64,000 nucleotides of DNA from Litsea cubeba (GCA_012931725.1 CM022944.1:15427274-15491273), one strand, 5' to 3'. Positions 1-13,385 are shown, counted from the stretch's first letter. A program made the numbers and translations. Notes: generated by a model not told the origin, from the letters alone.

Positions 1-1231
1 TTACGACTCAAAACCAAAGAAGAAAGAGGTCCTCAATGTGCAGACCAAGTCAGCTCCTCAGCCACCAAAGAAAGCTGAAAACAAAGCTGTTGGTAAGAGA
101 CCTGAACTCTCTGATGCCTTCAAAGAACGAGTAGAGAAGAAATACCCGTTTGATGAAGATGTTGATGAAATCTTCGGGGCTCTTGTGGCAAACGGCAAGC
201 TCACCTTGCCTGAACCAAAAAGACCGGGTGATGTTGGCAAAACCAACGATCCTCGGTACTGTCCATACCACCAGATGATCTCGCATCCTCTCAATCAATG
301 CTTCGTTGTGAGAGAGAAAATAAATGAGATGTGGAAAAACGGAGTCATCACCTTTGACAAAAACTATGGGTCTGCCTCCGTCAACATGGTGACATGTGGA
401 CAAACATCAAGATCACCGAAGAAGAAGATCACTACTTCCTTCAAGGTGATAAACTCAATCGAAGCGTCCGAGGAACTGGTTCCTTACCCGACACCAGACG
501 GACAACCGATATGGGGTTACATCCCGATCTCCTAGGAAGATGAAAATTGGGAGGTCGTGAAAACAAACGCCTACAGCTCAACAGCGAAGGCAGGCTAGGA
601 AACATATCCTCAAGCTCAAACGGCAAGAGAAGACCCAGCCAAAAACTAGAGGTCAAAGAAAAAGGCAGAGGCTTCCTCTACCGCTTCACTGGAGGGTAAC
701 AAAAACATCCCTTCCAGAGACTTCAAAAGGGGGTAAGGAAATTCACTCTCAGTGATTTCATGCCACCTCAATTCAAAAGAAGCCATGCAGGAGACACATA
801 CTCTTGCAATTCGGTAGTTGGATTCTCCATTGATGGATACGAGTCCAGCGACACCGATGATGGATTCGAATCCAACTACACAGATGAGTGGGAGGAGTCC
901 CTTGAAACAGGAGAATATCTCTCCGATGAAGAATGGGTTCCTGAGTCCTCATCTTATGCCAGTTAATCTGGTATACCCCCTACAGCCACAGGATTCCTGG
1001 TCTGATGATGAAGAAGACCAAGAGGCTGTACAAGAAAATGCTGCTGACCCAGCACCTCTCATTACTCCAGTGGAAATCAACAATGTTGAGCCACAAATAG
1101 ATGATGAAGAAGAAGATCCGGCTCCCATACCTGATCTTGAAGAATATGCAAGGATCTTGCAGCGACTCGCTCTAGAACAAGAGCAAGAACGCGTCAACGA
1201 GCCTCCTCGCAATCCAGGAGCCTGAAGTCCC
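1..1231 (+). pseudogene. gag: gag remnant, family 1 copy A
   Basis: Structural capsid/nucleocapsid part of the polyprotein, from the middle of gag. Frame is open at 38-535, then broken by several 1-bp indels; pieces continue at 760-966 and 818-1225. A zinc-knuckle-like stretch (YCPYHQ...HPLNQC) lies near 258-302, followed by an acidic, Ser/Glu-rich linker. The counterpart in copy B (56759-57960, minus strand) is open throughout this part, so the breaks belong to copy A. Gag and pol appear to have been one frame: past the apparent gag stop, copy B continues open into pol. Non-functional here. Confidence 0.85.
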
Positions 1232-4200
1232 TGAAGACCACAGGTACATCCTCCCTTAACTCCTGAAAATGGAGAAAATTGCTGGATAGACGATCCTCTC
1301 ACATCCGAGGATGAGTCTGACTCCGATCAGGCACGTCTCCCGTCAGAGCTTCCTGTAATGTGATTAATTCGGGATTATAGCTCTTCCGAAGCATCGTCTG
1401 ATGAGAGCACTTAACACTCCGGCGACGCCTAGCAATATATCTTCTGGAGCCACCTCGTCTCACGTGACTTTCACTGAGATGACACCCCTCTCAGGTTTCT
1501 TCTCCTAAGACTGTGACTTCAAAGTTCACACCCTTCCTGACTGAAGAATTCCCAGCCATTGATGCTTGGGACGATGAATTAGTCAACGAAGAAGAAAGAT
1601 TGCGGGATGCTGTTCATGACTTGTTCCTAGGAAAATGCTCCATGCAACACAATCACTGAGGATGGTAACTCTGCTGCTGATGAATCCTCAGCAAATGAAA
1701 AACGACAGCCTCTTGATCCTGAAGACAATCTTTCCAAACGAAGACCCTTCTCAAGAAGCTCTCGAAGTTGGTAGAGGCACCCGCTCTGGCCGGGTGGACT
1801 ACCACAAAAATACAACCAATCTTCCTTTACATATGTTAAATCCTTCGGAAAAGATGTTGTAAGCGCCCCTAGTGGACGACAATGTATGAACATGCAGGCC
1901 CTAAGGAGGCTTTCAAGTATGACTTGATTGAACACTTCAAGCACATACCTGCACGTCTACACATCCTAGATTTGTTGCGAATGTCTCCGCACACTCGTGA
2001 TAATCTCATTTCGGAATTACAAAGCTAATGAGGATGTCGAACAAACATGCCCCGCAAGTCCTCCAAATTGAAATGGATTACCGGGTCAAAAACTCATAAG
2101 CCTCCTCAAAGGGAGAGAAAGAAGAAAACTGAGGGATCATGCATTGAAATGCCTCTCGGGTAAAAAAAGCAGCCAGTGCAACCATCGCATTCACAAAGGA
2201 TGACCTCCTACTTGGCGAAACCAGGCATAACCGACCCCTGTACTTCCAGGGTATATCAAGGAATGCCTATGCATAGAGTTCAGATCGACCCAGGGTTCTG
2301 CACTCAACCTCATCTCCACATCGGCTCTTGAAGAGTTGGGATATCCCACCCAGCAAACTGAGCCACAACATCTGTTATCTATCTTTGGATACGATGGGAG
2401 TACTCAAAGGCCTATACGGTAAAATCAGGTTCAAAGTGCAGATCAGGTGATCTTATCTCTGAGGTCACAGTGTATGCAATAAAGACCCCTTCATGCTACA
2501 ACATCCTTCTCGGACGCCCTTGGATCCACGAGAATGGTGTTGTCCCTTCAACTCTACATCAATGCATCAAGTTTGTTGGCGACGACGGCATGATACATCG
2601 AGTCTTTGCGGACAGAAAACCCTTCAAAGGTAAAGAATCCACTTCGCAGACTCACAGATGTATGAAGGTGAAAAAGAAGAAGAGGAGAAGCATACAGCAT
2701 CCTTTGCCGAAAATCTCCAGAAAGATAAAGGCAAAGCTCCTCAACAATCACCGGAAGAAAAAAACCATCCGGTAAATCTGAAGAGAGCGTTCAAACTCCC
2801 TTCATCATCTCCCTCAAATCTTCAAAGCCTTTGGTCATCACAACTAAAGTGAAGAAGGCAAAACAAAAGCCTGGGGGCAAATTTGTTGTCTCTTTCGTGT
2901 CTATCATGCAAGACACGGACTCGGATTCAGAGCCAGAAGACGACACATCGTCAAGCCAAGCTGACACTCAGCAAGTTCAGCCTGCTCTTACTCCAATGGA
3001 GACAACTTCTGACATAGAAGATCCTACGTCAGCTTCCTTCGTTGTTCCAGCAACTTAACAAAGAAAAGCCGATCTTCTTCCATAGATCGGATGCTTCTTC
3101 ATCAAACTCCATGCTTGACCTTTCCAAAATAAAGGTACGCCTCAACTATCCTTATACAGTTCTGTGGCACAGCTATTATGAAGAAAATGGGCTATGACGC
3201 TCAAAACCCAGTCGGTTTGGGAGAAGGACGCGGTATTCTCACGCCAGGGCCCGTCTTGACCAAAAGCCAGCTGGAAGATTGGAGACTCTACGGCTATGTA
3301 GAAAAGTCTTCACACGGGTTAGGGTATGATCCTGACACTCCCTTGAGACAGTTGACACAAAGGCTTAAAAGTCAATATACTGACCAAGCCTCAACATCTC
3401 AAGTCCATGAAGACATCGATCTCCCTGGATATCTCTTTGATGAGTCACCTGACAAAGATCCAGGAAGCTCATCCAATTGGCACGATTTCTCCGAAAATGA
3501 AGAGGAGTTGTCCGATGGCACAGACGTGTGGACTTCTGACCCAGAAGAACCCTCATCTCCAAAAGAAGTAGCCTACTTCGACTCGGTTTCAACAGGCGAT
3601 TGGGATCATCTCATAGCAAGCCTTGGGAAAATTACCGATCAAGAAGACCCGTGGAAAGGAACAAAACCTTGGTCTGGAAATGCCCTTGAAACCCCAGAAG
3701 GTTTCGTTGAGCTGGAAGCCTCCGAAAATATTGTGGAGGAACCACCTTCGAACCTTCCAACAGAAGATCCTGTTCAAAAGATAGACTTGGGGAACACCAG
3801 ATAAACCACGTCCTGTATTCAGAGCAAGAATATAAAGGATGAATGAGTTACCCGAGTATATCGCCTTTCTTCATGAGTTCGTTGATTGCTTTGCATGGTC
3901 TTACGCTGAAATGCCAGCTTAGACCCCCAAATAGCAGTTCACAAACTCAATCTTCAAGAAGACATCAAGCCTGTCAAGCAAGGCCAAAGAAGATTCCGTC
4001 CAGATGTGATGGATAAAATTGAACAAGAAGTTCAAAAACTCAAAAGCGTCGGCTTCATCCGTGAGGAACAACATCCTGAATGGTTGGCCAACATTGTCCC
4101 CGTGACAAAGAAAAATGGGCAGATCAGGGTCTGTATTGATTATAGAGACCTGAATGGCGCATGCCCAAAAGATGAATTTCCGCTCCCCATACCAGAGGTA

Positions 4201-7112
4201 ATGATTGATAATACCTGTGGATTCGAGCGAATGACATTCATGGATGGTTTCTCTGGCTACAATCAGATAAAGATGCATCCTGAGGATGAAAAACATACAT
4301 CCTTTCGAACCCCATTTGGCGTGTATTGTTACACTGTCATGCCATTTGGTCTGAAAAATGCTGGTGCCACATATCAGAGGGCTATGATGAAAATATTCCA
4401 AGATATGCAGCACAAGACGGTTGAATGTTACGTTGATGACCTCGCCGTCAAAAGCAAAAGAAAAGAAGATCATCTCGAAAACTTGGAGAAGTCTTCCTCC
4501 GACTTCGCAAACACAAACTGCGAATGAATCCATTGAAATGCTTCTTCGGCGTCTCGTCGGGTAAAGTTCCTCGGATTCTTAGTTCGGAAAGCTGGAATAG
4601 AGCTTGACCCCATAAAAGTCAAAGTCCATTCTAGAAATGCCCTCTCCAAGAACCTTGAGAGAGACTCTCAAAGTGGCTTCAAGGGAGATTGGCCTACATC
4701 AGACGGTTCATCTCCAATCTTTCGGGAAATGCCGTCCATTCTCCCGGTTGATGAAAAAAGGTGTAAACTTTGTCTGGGATGCTGACTGTGAAACTGTTCT
4801 CAAGACATCAAGTCATACTGACAAACCCCAGTGTTAGCTGCTCCTACCACTGGAAAACCATTCATCTTGTACAACAAGAGCCCTTGATCACTCTCTGGGA
4901 GCTTGCTTGCGCAAGGAAAAATGATCAAAGAAAAGAAGCTGCTCTATATTACCTCAGCCGCATGCTAGTAGGTGCAGAGCATCGCTACTCTCCAGTCGAA
5001 AAAGAATGTCTTGCAGTGATGTTCGCCGTACAAAAGCTGCGTCACTACTTGCTTTCCAACACAGTCTACCTGGTCTCGAGGGTCAACCTCTTGAAGGTCC
5101 TTGTCACAAAGGCAGGTTCTCTCAATGCTCGACTGGCAAAATGGTCCATCCTTCTGTCACAATTTGATATTAGGTATGTACCACAAAAAGCAATCAAAGG
5201 GCAAGCTCTAGCGGACTTCCTCGCAGAGCATCCATTGCCTAAAGATTCTCCACTCAGAGATGATCTCCCAGACGAACCAGTCTACAATGTGGAGACTTTC
5301 TCACAAAGTGCCTCCTGGGACATGTACTTTGACGGTGCAACCAGGACAAATGAAAAAAAGACAGCTGATCTCGGGAGTTGGCATCCTCTTTGTTAGCCCC
5401 GACAAATACATGATTCCACACGCTTTCTCGCTACTGGAACCATGCACAAACAATGCAGCTGAATATCAAGCTCTGATCTTAGGATTGGAACTCGCCATCG
5501 AATCCGGTATCACCATGCTGGAGTCTTTGGAGACTCTCAACTGATCGTCAACCAGATGAATCAGAAAATTTGAAGTCAGGAAGCCAGATTTGTTGCCCTA
5601 CTACAACAAGGCACAATCACTTCTGCAAAAGTTGGACAGCTGTCACATCACCCACATTCGTAGAGGTGAAAACATACGTGCGGAGTGCCCTAGCCGGACT
5701 TGCGGCATCCATGGCAATCCGGAAGGGCGAAAACATGCAAAGCAAAGTGTGCGAAAGAAGAAATCCTTCCTCCTCGTAACACACACCAAGCAGTTGCTGA
5801 ATGCCACCAAGTGGTCAGGAAGTCGGATTTCAATCCTTCAAACTTCAATTGGCGACTGGAGGGATCCGTTCATTGATTACATTATGTCGGAATCCTACCT
5901 GAAGATCCAAAAGAACGGGTAAGCATCCAAAGGCGAACCCCAAGCTTTCATTTGGATATTCCTTCAAAAATCCTTTACAGGAAATCCTTCAACGGAGTAC
6001 TTCTACGCTGCTTGTCACAACAAGAGGCTGAAGAAACACTCAAAGAAGTTCATGCTGGTCTTTGCGGAGGCTCATCAGGCTGACCTAAGGCTCTATGATC
6101 AGATAAAAAGGTTAGGATATTACTGGCCTACCATGGTAGCTGACGCAATGCAATTTGCTAAGCGCTGCCAACAATGCCAAGTTCATGGAGATTACATTCA
6201 CATGCCTCCAGAATGGCTGCATCCTACAGCGATCTCATGGCCTTTCGAAGCCTGGGGTATGGACATCATAGGTCCTATTTCTCCCCTTCAAGCAAAGGTC
6301 ATCGCTTCATCTTCGCCGCTACGGATTACTTCTCCAAGTGGTCAGAAGCATTTGCGTTTAACGAAATGAAGACCTCATTAGTCCTTCAGTTCCTGCGTAC
6401 CAACATCATTTGTCGTTTCGGCATACCCAAAAGATTCGTCCATGATAACGGACCACAGTTCCGGGATCATCGATTCTACAGGTTCTGCGACAAATACAAA
6501 ATCCAAAGCTGTCCTTCGACTCCATACAATCCGGCAGCAAACGGGTTAGCAGAAGCTTTCAACAAGACACTCTGCAAGATCCTCAAAAAAATGGTCTCTA
6601 ATCACAAAAGAGACTGGAGCGACAAAATGTCTGAAGCTTTGTGGGCCTATCGAACCACCGTTCGAGGACCAACCCATAGCACACCATTCTCCTTGGTCTA
6701 TGGATGCGAAGCTGTCGTGCCCTTGGAAGTACAAATTCCTTCCTTGAGGGTATCCTTGCAAAATGACATGACTCAAGAAAGCAATGTCAAATTGCGGCTC
6801 CATGAGCTGGACAATCTCGATGAGAGACGGCTCAAAGCTCAACAAAGCATTGAACTTTACCAAGCACGCATGGTAGGATCTTTCGATAAAAAGGTCAGGC
6901 AACGCGCCTACAAAAAGAATGACTTGGTTCTTGCGGTAAAAAGACTAATGGTCTTCGCTCACAAGTCCAAAGGCAAATTTGAGCCGAAATGGGAGGGACC
7001 CTACGTCATCGACAAAGTTTTCTCCAATGGCGCATACGCACTCCGAAACATGGAAGGTGACAGATGTATGCTGCCCATCAACGGTAAGTTCTTAAAGCGG
7101 TACTACCCTTGA
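1232..7112 (+). pseudogene. pol: pol remnant: protease, G-patch, RT, RNase H, second RNase H, integrase (copy A)
   Basis: Domains in order: protease near 2280-2560; G-patch-like motif near 3178-3300 (MGYDAQNPVGLGEGRG); reverse transcriptase near 3960-4640 with YVDDLAVKS; RNase H near 4900-5180; second, archaeal-type RNase H near 5310-5730 (MYFDGATR, NNAAEYQALILGLELA); integrase near 6050-7112 with an HHCC-type start (CQQCQ), catalytic Asp in MDIIGP and HDNGPQF, and Glu in GLAEAF. The frame changes many times, mostly by 1-bp indels concentrated in 1232-2470 and 3780-6100, while 2470-3780 and 6174-7112 are almost clean. Copy B at 50878-56758 is the better template. It ends at the TGA just before 7113. 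Confidence 0.88.
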
Positions 7113-7479
7113 AGACTTACCCAACTGGGTAAGAGCAATACTTGTATGGCCAAAACCAGTTTCAAGGTACACGCTCGCTAAACCCACCCTTTTTTAGAAT
7201 TTTCATATCAAATGTTGAAATTTCTAGAAATCTAAAACAATGCTTACTTTCATCGTTTCATTGTTAAAAAAATATATATATATATATCCAAGTTTAGGAA
7301 CCTTTTCCTAAGCTTGACCAAAATTTTCAACCCTTGAACCCAAAATTCATGGTTTGAAACAAAATCCGGACTCAGGGATTTCCACCCTAGTCCACCCTAC
7401 CTTTTACCGCCAAAATGGTTTTAGTTCAAAATTTATGACCCTCGTGTCTTTAAACAAAAAAAAATGGTTTTTCAAAAAC

Positions 7480-7940
7480 CGCGAGGAAGCGACGCTTAGT
7501 CGATACTCGCAACAAATTGGAAGCAAGCGAACCACGTTCGACACTTCCAAAATCGCAGGGAAGCGACATTTCGTCGATACTTGCAAAATCCAAAACCGTG
7601 GAAACGCAACATTTTCAGTTGATATCCACAACCCAAATTCAAAGGTTCGAAAAAACCTAAAAAAATGTGGAGACGCAACATTCAGTTGATATCCATAACC
7701 CAAAGGTTCGAGAAAACCACAAAGTTCAAAAATCGTGGGGAAACGACATCAAGTCAGTACCCGCAAAACCAAAATTTTTTGAAAAGCAAGGATGCGACAT
7801 TCCATCGATACTTGCACCCAAATCCGTGAGGATGCGACATTCCATCGATACTCGCAACCGAATGAGCAAAGGATGCGACATTCCATCGATACTTGCAAGA
7901 ACATTCAGCAGGGAGGCGACTTTTAGTCGATACTTGCATT
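7480..7940. repeat. Tandem array with GATACTTGCA / CGACATTCCATCGATA motif
   Basis: Imperfect units of about 40-45 bp containing a CGATACTTGCAA core and a GATGCGACATTCCATCGATA core recur from about 7480 to 7940, most regular at 7788-7900. The same array lies at 50050-50520 on the other strand in copy B. Confidence 0.8.
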
Positions 7941-7966
7941 TTTTTGAAAACCAAACTGGCTATAAA

Positions 7967-8160
7967 TGCCATCAAAACAGGCTATAAATGCCATCAAAAC
8001 AGGCTATAAATGCCACAAATTCGGCTATCAATGCCACCAAAACTGGCTATAGATGCCACAAAAAAACTCGGCTATTAATGCCACAAGAAAAGCTGGCTCT
8101 CATGCCAAAATTGGCTTCCATGCCACAAACAAAAACCTGGCTTTTCATGCCAAAACAATT
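7967..8160. repeat. Minisatellite, unit about 20 bp (GGCTATAAATGCCAYMAAA)
   Basis: About nine degenerate units built on GGCTATAAATGCC with A-rich spacers, drifting to GGCTTTTCATGCC at the end. The same core recurs inside the family-1 LTR at 16627-16705. Counterpart in copy B: 49690-50045. Confidence 0.85.
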
Positions 8161-8204
8161 ACGTGACAAAAGATTTTCACAAAATGACAACTTTTGATCA
8201 AATC

Positions 8205-8340
8205 CCATTTAGCAATTACTTTTATCACAAAAAGATTCAGGTGAGCGTAGGGATAACAAAAAAAAAGAGAGAGCATCCCATTTAGCAATTACTTTTGATC
8301 ACAAAAAGATTAAAGTGAGCGTAGGGGAATAACAAAAAAA
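8205..8340. repeat. Tandem duplication of about 73 bp specific to copy A
   Basis: CCCATTTAGCAATTACTTTT...GAGCGTAGGG...AACAAAAAA occurs twice in succession (about 8206-8267 and 8278-8340). Copy B has a single version near 49570-49640. Confidence 0.75.
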
Positions 8341-11300
8341 AAGTGTTCACAAGCACTACACAAAAAAAAAAAGGGAGTACCAAAAAAAATACATGTGGTA
8401 CCAAAAAAAGAAAGTGTTCACAAGCACTACAAAAAAAAAAAAAAACAAAAAAAAAATACAAGTGGTACAAAAAAAAAAAAAAGAAGGATGGTTTCTGTAT
8501 ACAGGAGCTCAATCAAAAACGGTCTCCAGCCAAGAGTTCAGCTCCTTAAGCAAGCTTTTGGCTTCATCCGTCAAGGATTCCAAGGCACGCTTCTTCAGGA
8601 ACCTGCCATGAGATGCTGGGGTGGGCTGTAACCCTTCTTCTGCACTGGGAAGCTTCCTTCGAGCGGTTTTCCATTGTTTGTCCTCATCAGACTTCCTTTT
8701 GAGAACTCGAATGGCATCCGCAACTCGGTGAATCAGAGCAGTCTCCCTTTCACGAGCCTCTGTTATTTCAGTCCACTTGGCAGCGACTTGTGCCTGCAGA
8801 TGCTCAAGACGTTTCCTGGCCTCATCGACCTCCCTATCAAGGATGTTAAGGTCATGTGTCAGCCTAATGATGGTTATTTCTTCTAAGTTCCTCTCTCGGA
8901 CTGCCTGCTTCTTGCTTTCTGTAGCCTCATCCAGGTCAGATTGAGCCTTATCCGCAGGGTCCGAGAACATCTCCTTGAAGAACTGATCGTCAGGAAAACC
9001 CATGGTCTCAAAACCACTTGTCACCCAGCTCAATGATCCTATTAACGATCGCCCTGGCATATGTGACATCCAAACCAGCTTCTTCAGCATCACCGAGAAT
9101 CTCACGCACATGCTGGATCATGCTAAATCCGGCTTCCAAATGCCCAGAAAAGAGAGTCTCAATCCAAGAGCTCAGAACTCGCACCACCACCTTCTTCGCA
9201 AAAAGAAGAGATGGCCCAGCTGAAGATTCACCCAACTCCGTTGGTCGGCTGCTCATGTCATCATCTGTTGAAAGAGTAACAAAAGAACTCTTTCCAGTTG
9301 AAGCTGCTCCTGCTCGGGAAGGAATCTCAGCGCGAGGAATCTCCTCAACATTGTCAGAACTGGTCCCAGGAGTCTCTACCTCTGGATTAACCTCTGGCAT
9401 CCCTTGCTCTGGAAGCGACGAACCTTCCTCTGTCACTTAAAAACCTGCCAAAGAAACACAAAAAGGTATGAATATAATCCTGTTTGAAAATCATTATCAG
9501 GGTTATTACTATAAAATACCTTCTTCGACGACTGGCGGAACACTCTCTTCCTCCATGAACTCATCGAAAGCATCATCAACATTTGCGTCCATCGATGGTT
9601 CAAAGTCATCAGAACCCTGTGGCAAGTCAGCTAAAAAAAAAAATATGTTAGCAAACCGAGTCACAAAAACTCAAAAAAAAAAAAAGGAGCAAAAGAAGTC
9701 ATACCAATTGGAGATTCTGGATTTACTCCAGAGTCCCTCGGTTCTTCTTCAGGTGCCTCAACAGGATCCATCACCACGTCATCGGTTGGGACCTCAGGCA
9801 TCACCAAGTCTTCCTCTACTAAAAAAAAGAAGAAGAAAAGCAGAAAACAAGAAGCAAATCAAAACATGGAAAAAATCCCATGAAAAGAAATGGAAAGAGA
9901 AAAAGGAAGAATCATACCTTCACCGATGTTCTCTTCTTCTCGACTTCTCTTCTCTGGAGGCTCGTCAGCATCCACTGGCACATCCTCATCGATAGTAAGA
10001 GGAACTTCCAAGTTAGGAGAGTCCTCATGCTGCCCCTTGCTGTGATGATGACTCCTCCCCCTCTTACTCCGGCGGGTTCGCTTCTTAGAAGAACCTACCC
10101 CGCTGTCAGAGTCAGGTTTCCCACTTGACTCCTCACTGGATGGTCTGCTCTTGCCAGTAGACTCCACGGAAGCTTGCCTCTGTGCCGCTTGCATCCAAGC
10201 ACCAAGTTCGGCTTCCTCCTGTTCTAGCTGCTCCAAAGCCTCATCAGGTATTTCTCGAACAGCTTCAGAACCAATGACGCCCTGGTCACCGAGAAAGCCT
10301 ATCTTGTGCTTCTCTCCAGAAAGGAAGGCCCAAACTTCCTCTCGCCGGATGCCATCCGACTTTCCAAGGCCCTTTCCAGATGCCAGCTTCACATCAAGCT
10401 CCTTCTTGGAAAGCCCCCGATATGCCGAAAAGCTCTCCGCGAACCACTTCGCAAAGCCGGCAGTCCGGGAAGTCAGCAACACAGGATAAGAAATCATGGC
10501 TGTAGTGTCTTCAGCACTATAGAAAGCCCATGCATTTCTTCCGTCCTGTAAGCCTCCAAAGCGCTTCACCATGCTTGAAGGCGCTCCAACAACGCCTTGA
10601 GAAAAGCCCAGCTGCAAAGCAAAGCGAGAGGGTACATACGGCTGGATGTCGACGAAAAGATGTCTGCGGTACACCATCGTGCCGACACGTATGCTGAAAA
10701 ACCACTCTCTCTCTGCATTTGTCAAGGAATAATGCCTTCCCGACCCCGCCCTGGTAGAGTCTCGGGAGGCACCAAAATCAAAAGCCTTCTTCCGCAACTC
10801 CGGAGAAAGCTTCACTGAAGATTGCCCCATCTCGACGTCCCTGAACCGTCGGATCCTCATGCGGGCAAACAAAAGTGATTCGGACACGGCTTTGCCCTTA
10901 GCCAGTCGAATCATCAGAGGATCATCATCCTGTGCAGCACCCAGCCGATGGAAGCCAGGACAGTGGTATACATACCACGAATAAAAGATATGGGCTGAAA
11001 ATACCCTATTCATGGGAAGCCCAAGCCGAACAAAAAAAGCAGTAGCCTGCAGTTCGGTACACAAGTAGGAGTAAGGAGCTGGCACCAAAGCAAGCTGCTC
11101 TCCAAACGCCATCTGACAAGCCGGGAAAATACAATGCGGCCTGATGTGCGTTCCATCTCCTCCAGCAAAAACAGCCTCACCAAGCCAATAAGTGAGGTAA
11201 ACAGCGAGATCTCTCCGCAGTGCAATGTCAGGACATATGGCGTTTGTACTTGCACAAAAATCTCTCAACTCTTCTTGTATGGCCAAGATCTTCTTTGAAC

Positions 11301-12426
11301 TTGGATCTTGAGCTCCGGCTTCCTGGGTCACGCTATCAGAAGACTCCCTACTATCAAAAAAGTTGGGGAATGAAGAGCTAAAACTCTTCCAACTGCTGGA
11401 TCTAACTTTCAAAACCCTCCTTCTCCTTCAAAAATCATAGAAGGCGACGAGCTGAAAGTATAGAAGCCTGAACTCCTCAGACTGCCCCTCGAGGACGCTG
11501 TCAATCGGCATAAACTCCTCATAGAGTTTGCCGAGGATGGGCAATCCAGTAATGGCACTCAGCTCCTTCAAAGAAAAACCAATCTCACCATTCGTCACAA
11601 CGAAGGTATTGGTTTATGGGAGGAATGACTCCAGCATAGCCATGAAGGCCTCGTCGGAAAAGATCACAGTCTCCCTAAAGGCACGGACCGCATCAAAAAT
11701 CCCGGCTTCCTTCAAAACGGCGCCACCAATCAGCAGGACGTGATCAGTCCACGACTTCCACTCGGAGTCGGCATTGAAACGGCCTCGAAGTTGAAAAGGC
11801 TTGATCCAATTGCTGCCGTCACCACTGAAAATACCAAGGCCCACCGGTCTCAAATCGACCGACGGATAGTCAGAGCCCTAGTAGCCGCTGGAGGGCATCA
11901 ACAGGTCCATGTCAACAGGCGACCTCTCCGTATATCCAGGAGAACCGCCAACAAAAACCCCGGTCTTGATTACATTTGTCCTTCTCACCCAGCTTGGAGG
12001 ATCTTCCCTCTTAGGGCACGTGGGGGCAAGGCTCAGAATCGAGACGGTGCGATCAAACGTCGACCGGGGTAGCAACAGTCTTCTTCTCACCATCTGTTGT
12101 GAAGGAAAACTGAAAACATCTCCTCTGGTATGTCATGTCATCAGGGACTGCATCACCAAAGAAGAAGGTAGGCTTGGGCAAAACGCTCTGATCTTCCATC
12201 ACCCATGGACGACTGCTTACCATGATCTTATAGAATTCCTCTCCCTTGAGAGCAATCAGTCGCTGCCTCATCTCATCTCTGTTGAGGGAGTCGCACTCTT
12301 CCAGATTTCTCTCAACATACTGGACCTTCTCAAAAGCCTGCTGAACGGCCGGATTAGAAGATCTAGAAGATCGACGAGGTACGCTTGTAGCAGGCTCTTT
12401 ACCCTTGTTTGCTCTGGAGGAACCAC

Positions 12427-13253
12427 CTGAAAAGGATGGAAAAGAAAAAGATCAAACATCAAAATGACAGCATCTCGCTAAAAAAAATCTGGCGAAATTT
12501 TGACATGAGGACGGGGCAATTCCGAAGAAAAGGAACTATCACGAAAGAAATAGAAAGCTTGAAGATGGGCTCAACATCGCTGCGAGCTCCGAAACTCCAA
12601 ACTTTCGAAACCTCAAAGTCTCCGCAAAATCAGGAAGGGCTCAACATCACTGCGAGCTCCAAATTCCCAAATTTGCAAAAACTTCAGGTATGCTATCACA
12701 TCATGCTACAAATTTAATTTACAATTGAATGCATGCATGAACATCTTGGTTTAAAAAAAAATGCATTATCATGATGAGCAAAAAAAAACAAAAAAGAAAA
12801 GAAAAGAAACTTTCTCTAAAAAAAAAGAGAGGGAAAGAAAACAAAAAAGAAAAGAAAAGAAACTTTCTCTAAAAAAAAGAGAAGGGAAAGAAAACAAAAA
12901 AAGAAAGAAAAGAAACTCTCTCAAAAAAGAAAAAAAAAAAAGGGGGGAGGAAAAAAAAAAAGAAAAAAAAAAGAAAAAAAAAAAGAGAAAAAAAAGAGGG
13001 CTGGCCCACAGGCCACGTGGCCGTACGGCCAGATCCGTACGGATCTGTCCCTACGGCCCACAAACAAAAAAAAAAAAACAAACAAAAACATGAGAAAAAA
13101 AAAGAAAGAAGAAAAAAAAACGTGTAAAAAAAAAAAGAAGGAAAACACGTGAAGAAAAAAAAAAGAAAAGAAAAAGAAAGAAACAAAAAAAAAAAGAAAG
13201 TAGAACTTTTATTTTTTTCCTACAATGGAGTTTTCTTGGAAAAGGGAACTTAC
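12427..13253 (-). other. Intron 1 of antisense gene, copy A
   Basis: Bounded by a GTAAG donor (read on the minus strand) and a TTTTCAG acceptor. It holds long AAAAAG/purine tracts on the + strand (about 12750-13200) and two adjacent perfect palindromes at 13019-13046. The long Lys-rich reading frames here are low-complexity artefacts. Confidence 0.65.
13019..13046. repeat. Two adjacent perfect palindromes
   Basis: GGCCGTACGGCC (13019-13030) is directly followed by AGATCCGTACGGATCT (13031-13046); both share CCGTACGG. The same pair is at 45006-45033 in copy B in the opposite order, as expected for reversed orientation. Confidence 0.9.
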
Positions 13254-13385
13254 TTGAAGCCATTGATGGAGAAGAAGAAGAAAAGTCTTGAAGATCTTGA
13301 AGACGAAAAGCTCTTGGTCTTGAAGCCCTCTTGAGATTATTGCAAAAGAAAGTAATAAGAGCAAGAGATCCAACCTTCTCCTTGC

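Larger units (their letters stand above)
7113..8508. other. Non-coding 3' zone between pol and antisense gene, copy A
   Basis: No gene. It holds a short TA microsatellite near 7270-7286, the tandem arrays listed separately, and A-rich tracts. Here pol (+) and the antisense gene (-) converge, so 3' ends of both transcripts should fall in it. It matches 49409-50877 in copy B, with different repeat copy numbers. Tat-lineage elements are known for a hypervariable, tandem-repeat-rich region after pol. Confidence 0.75.
8509..13263 (-). pseudogene. Antisense plant-mobile-domain-like gene, copy A, decayed
   Basis: Same five-exon layout as the copy B gene at 44808-49408: exon 1 13254-13263 (ATGGCTTCAA), exon 2 9918-12426, exon 3 9705-9818, exon 4 9520-9630, exon 5 8509-9444, each bounded by GT..AG. 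Exon 2 encodes a plant-mobile-domain-like region and a basic tail; exon 5 a Glu/Arg/Lys-rich, probably coiled-coil part. Lesions seen by comparison with copy B: an extra C near 12068, CAG to TAG at the 11878 stop, CAA to TAA near 11614, one T lost near 11431, GAA to TAA at 9437-9439, one extra A at 9010-9013. The T-run near 11350 that is short in copy B is full length here. The gene is dead, but its long open piece (9918-11412) supports the model. Confidence 0.72.

Noticed and set aside
12761..13093. Long Lys-rich reading frame on + strand (and Phe-rich frames on the other strand)
   Set aside because: Pure A-rich/T-rich low-complexity sequence in intron 1 of the antisense gene; no codon structure, frame lengths differ freely in copy B.
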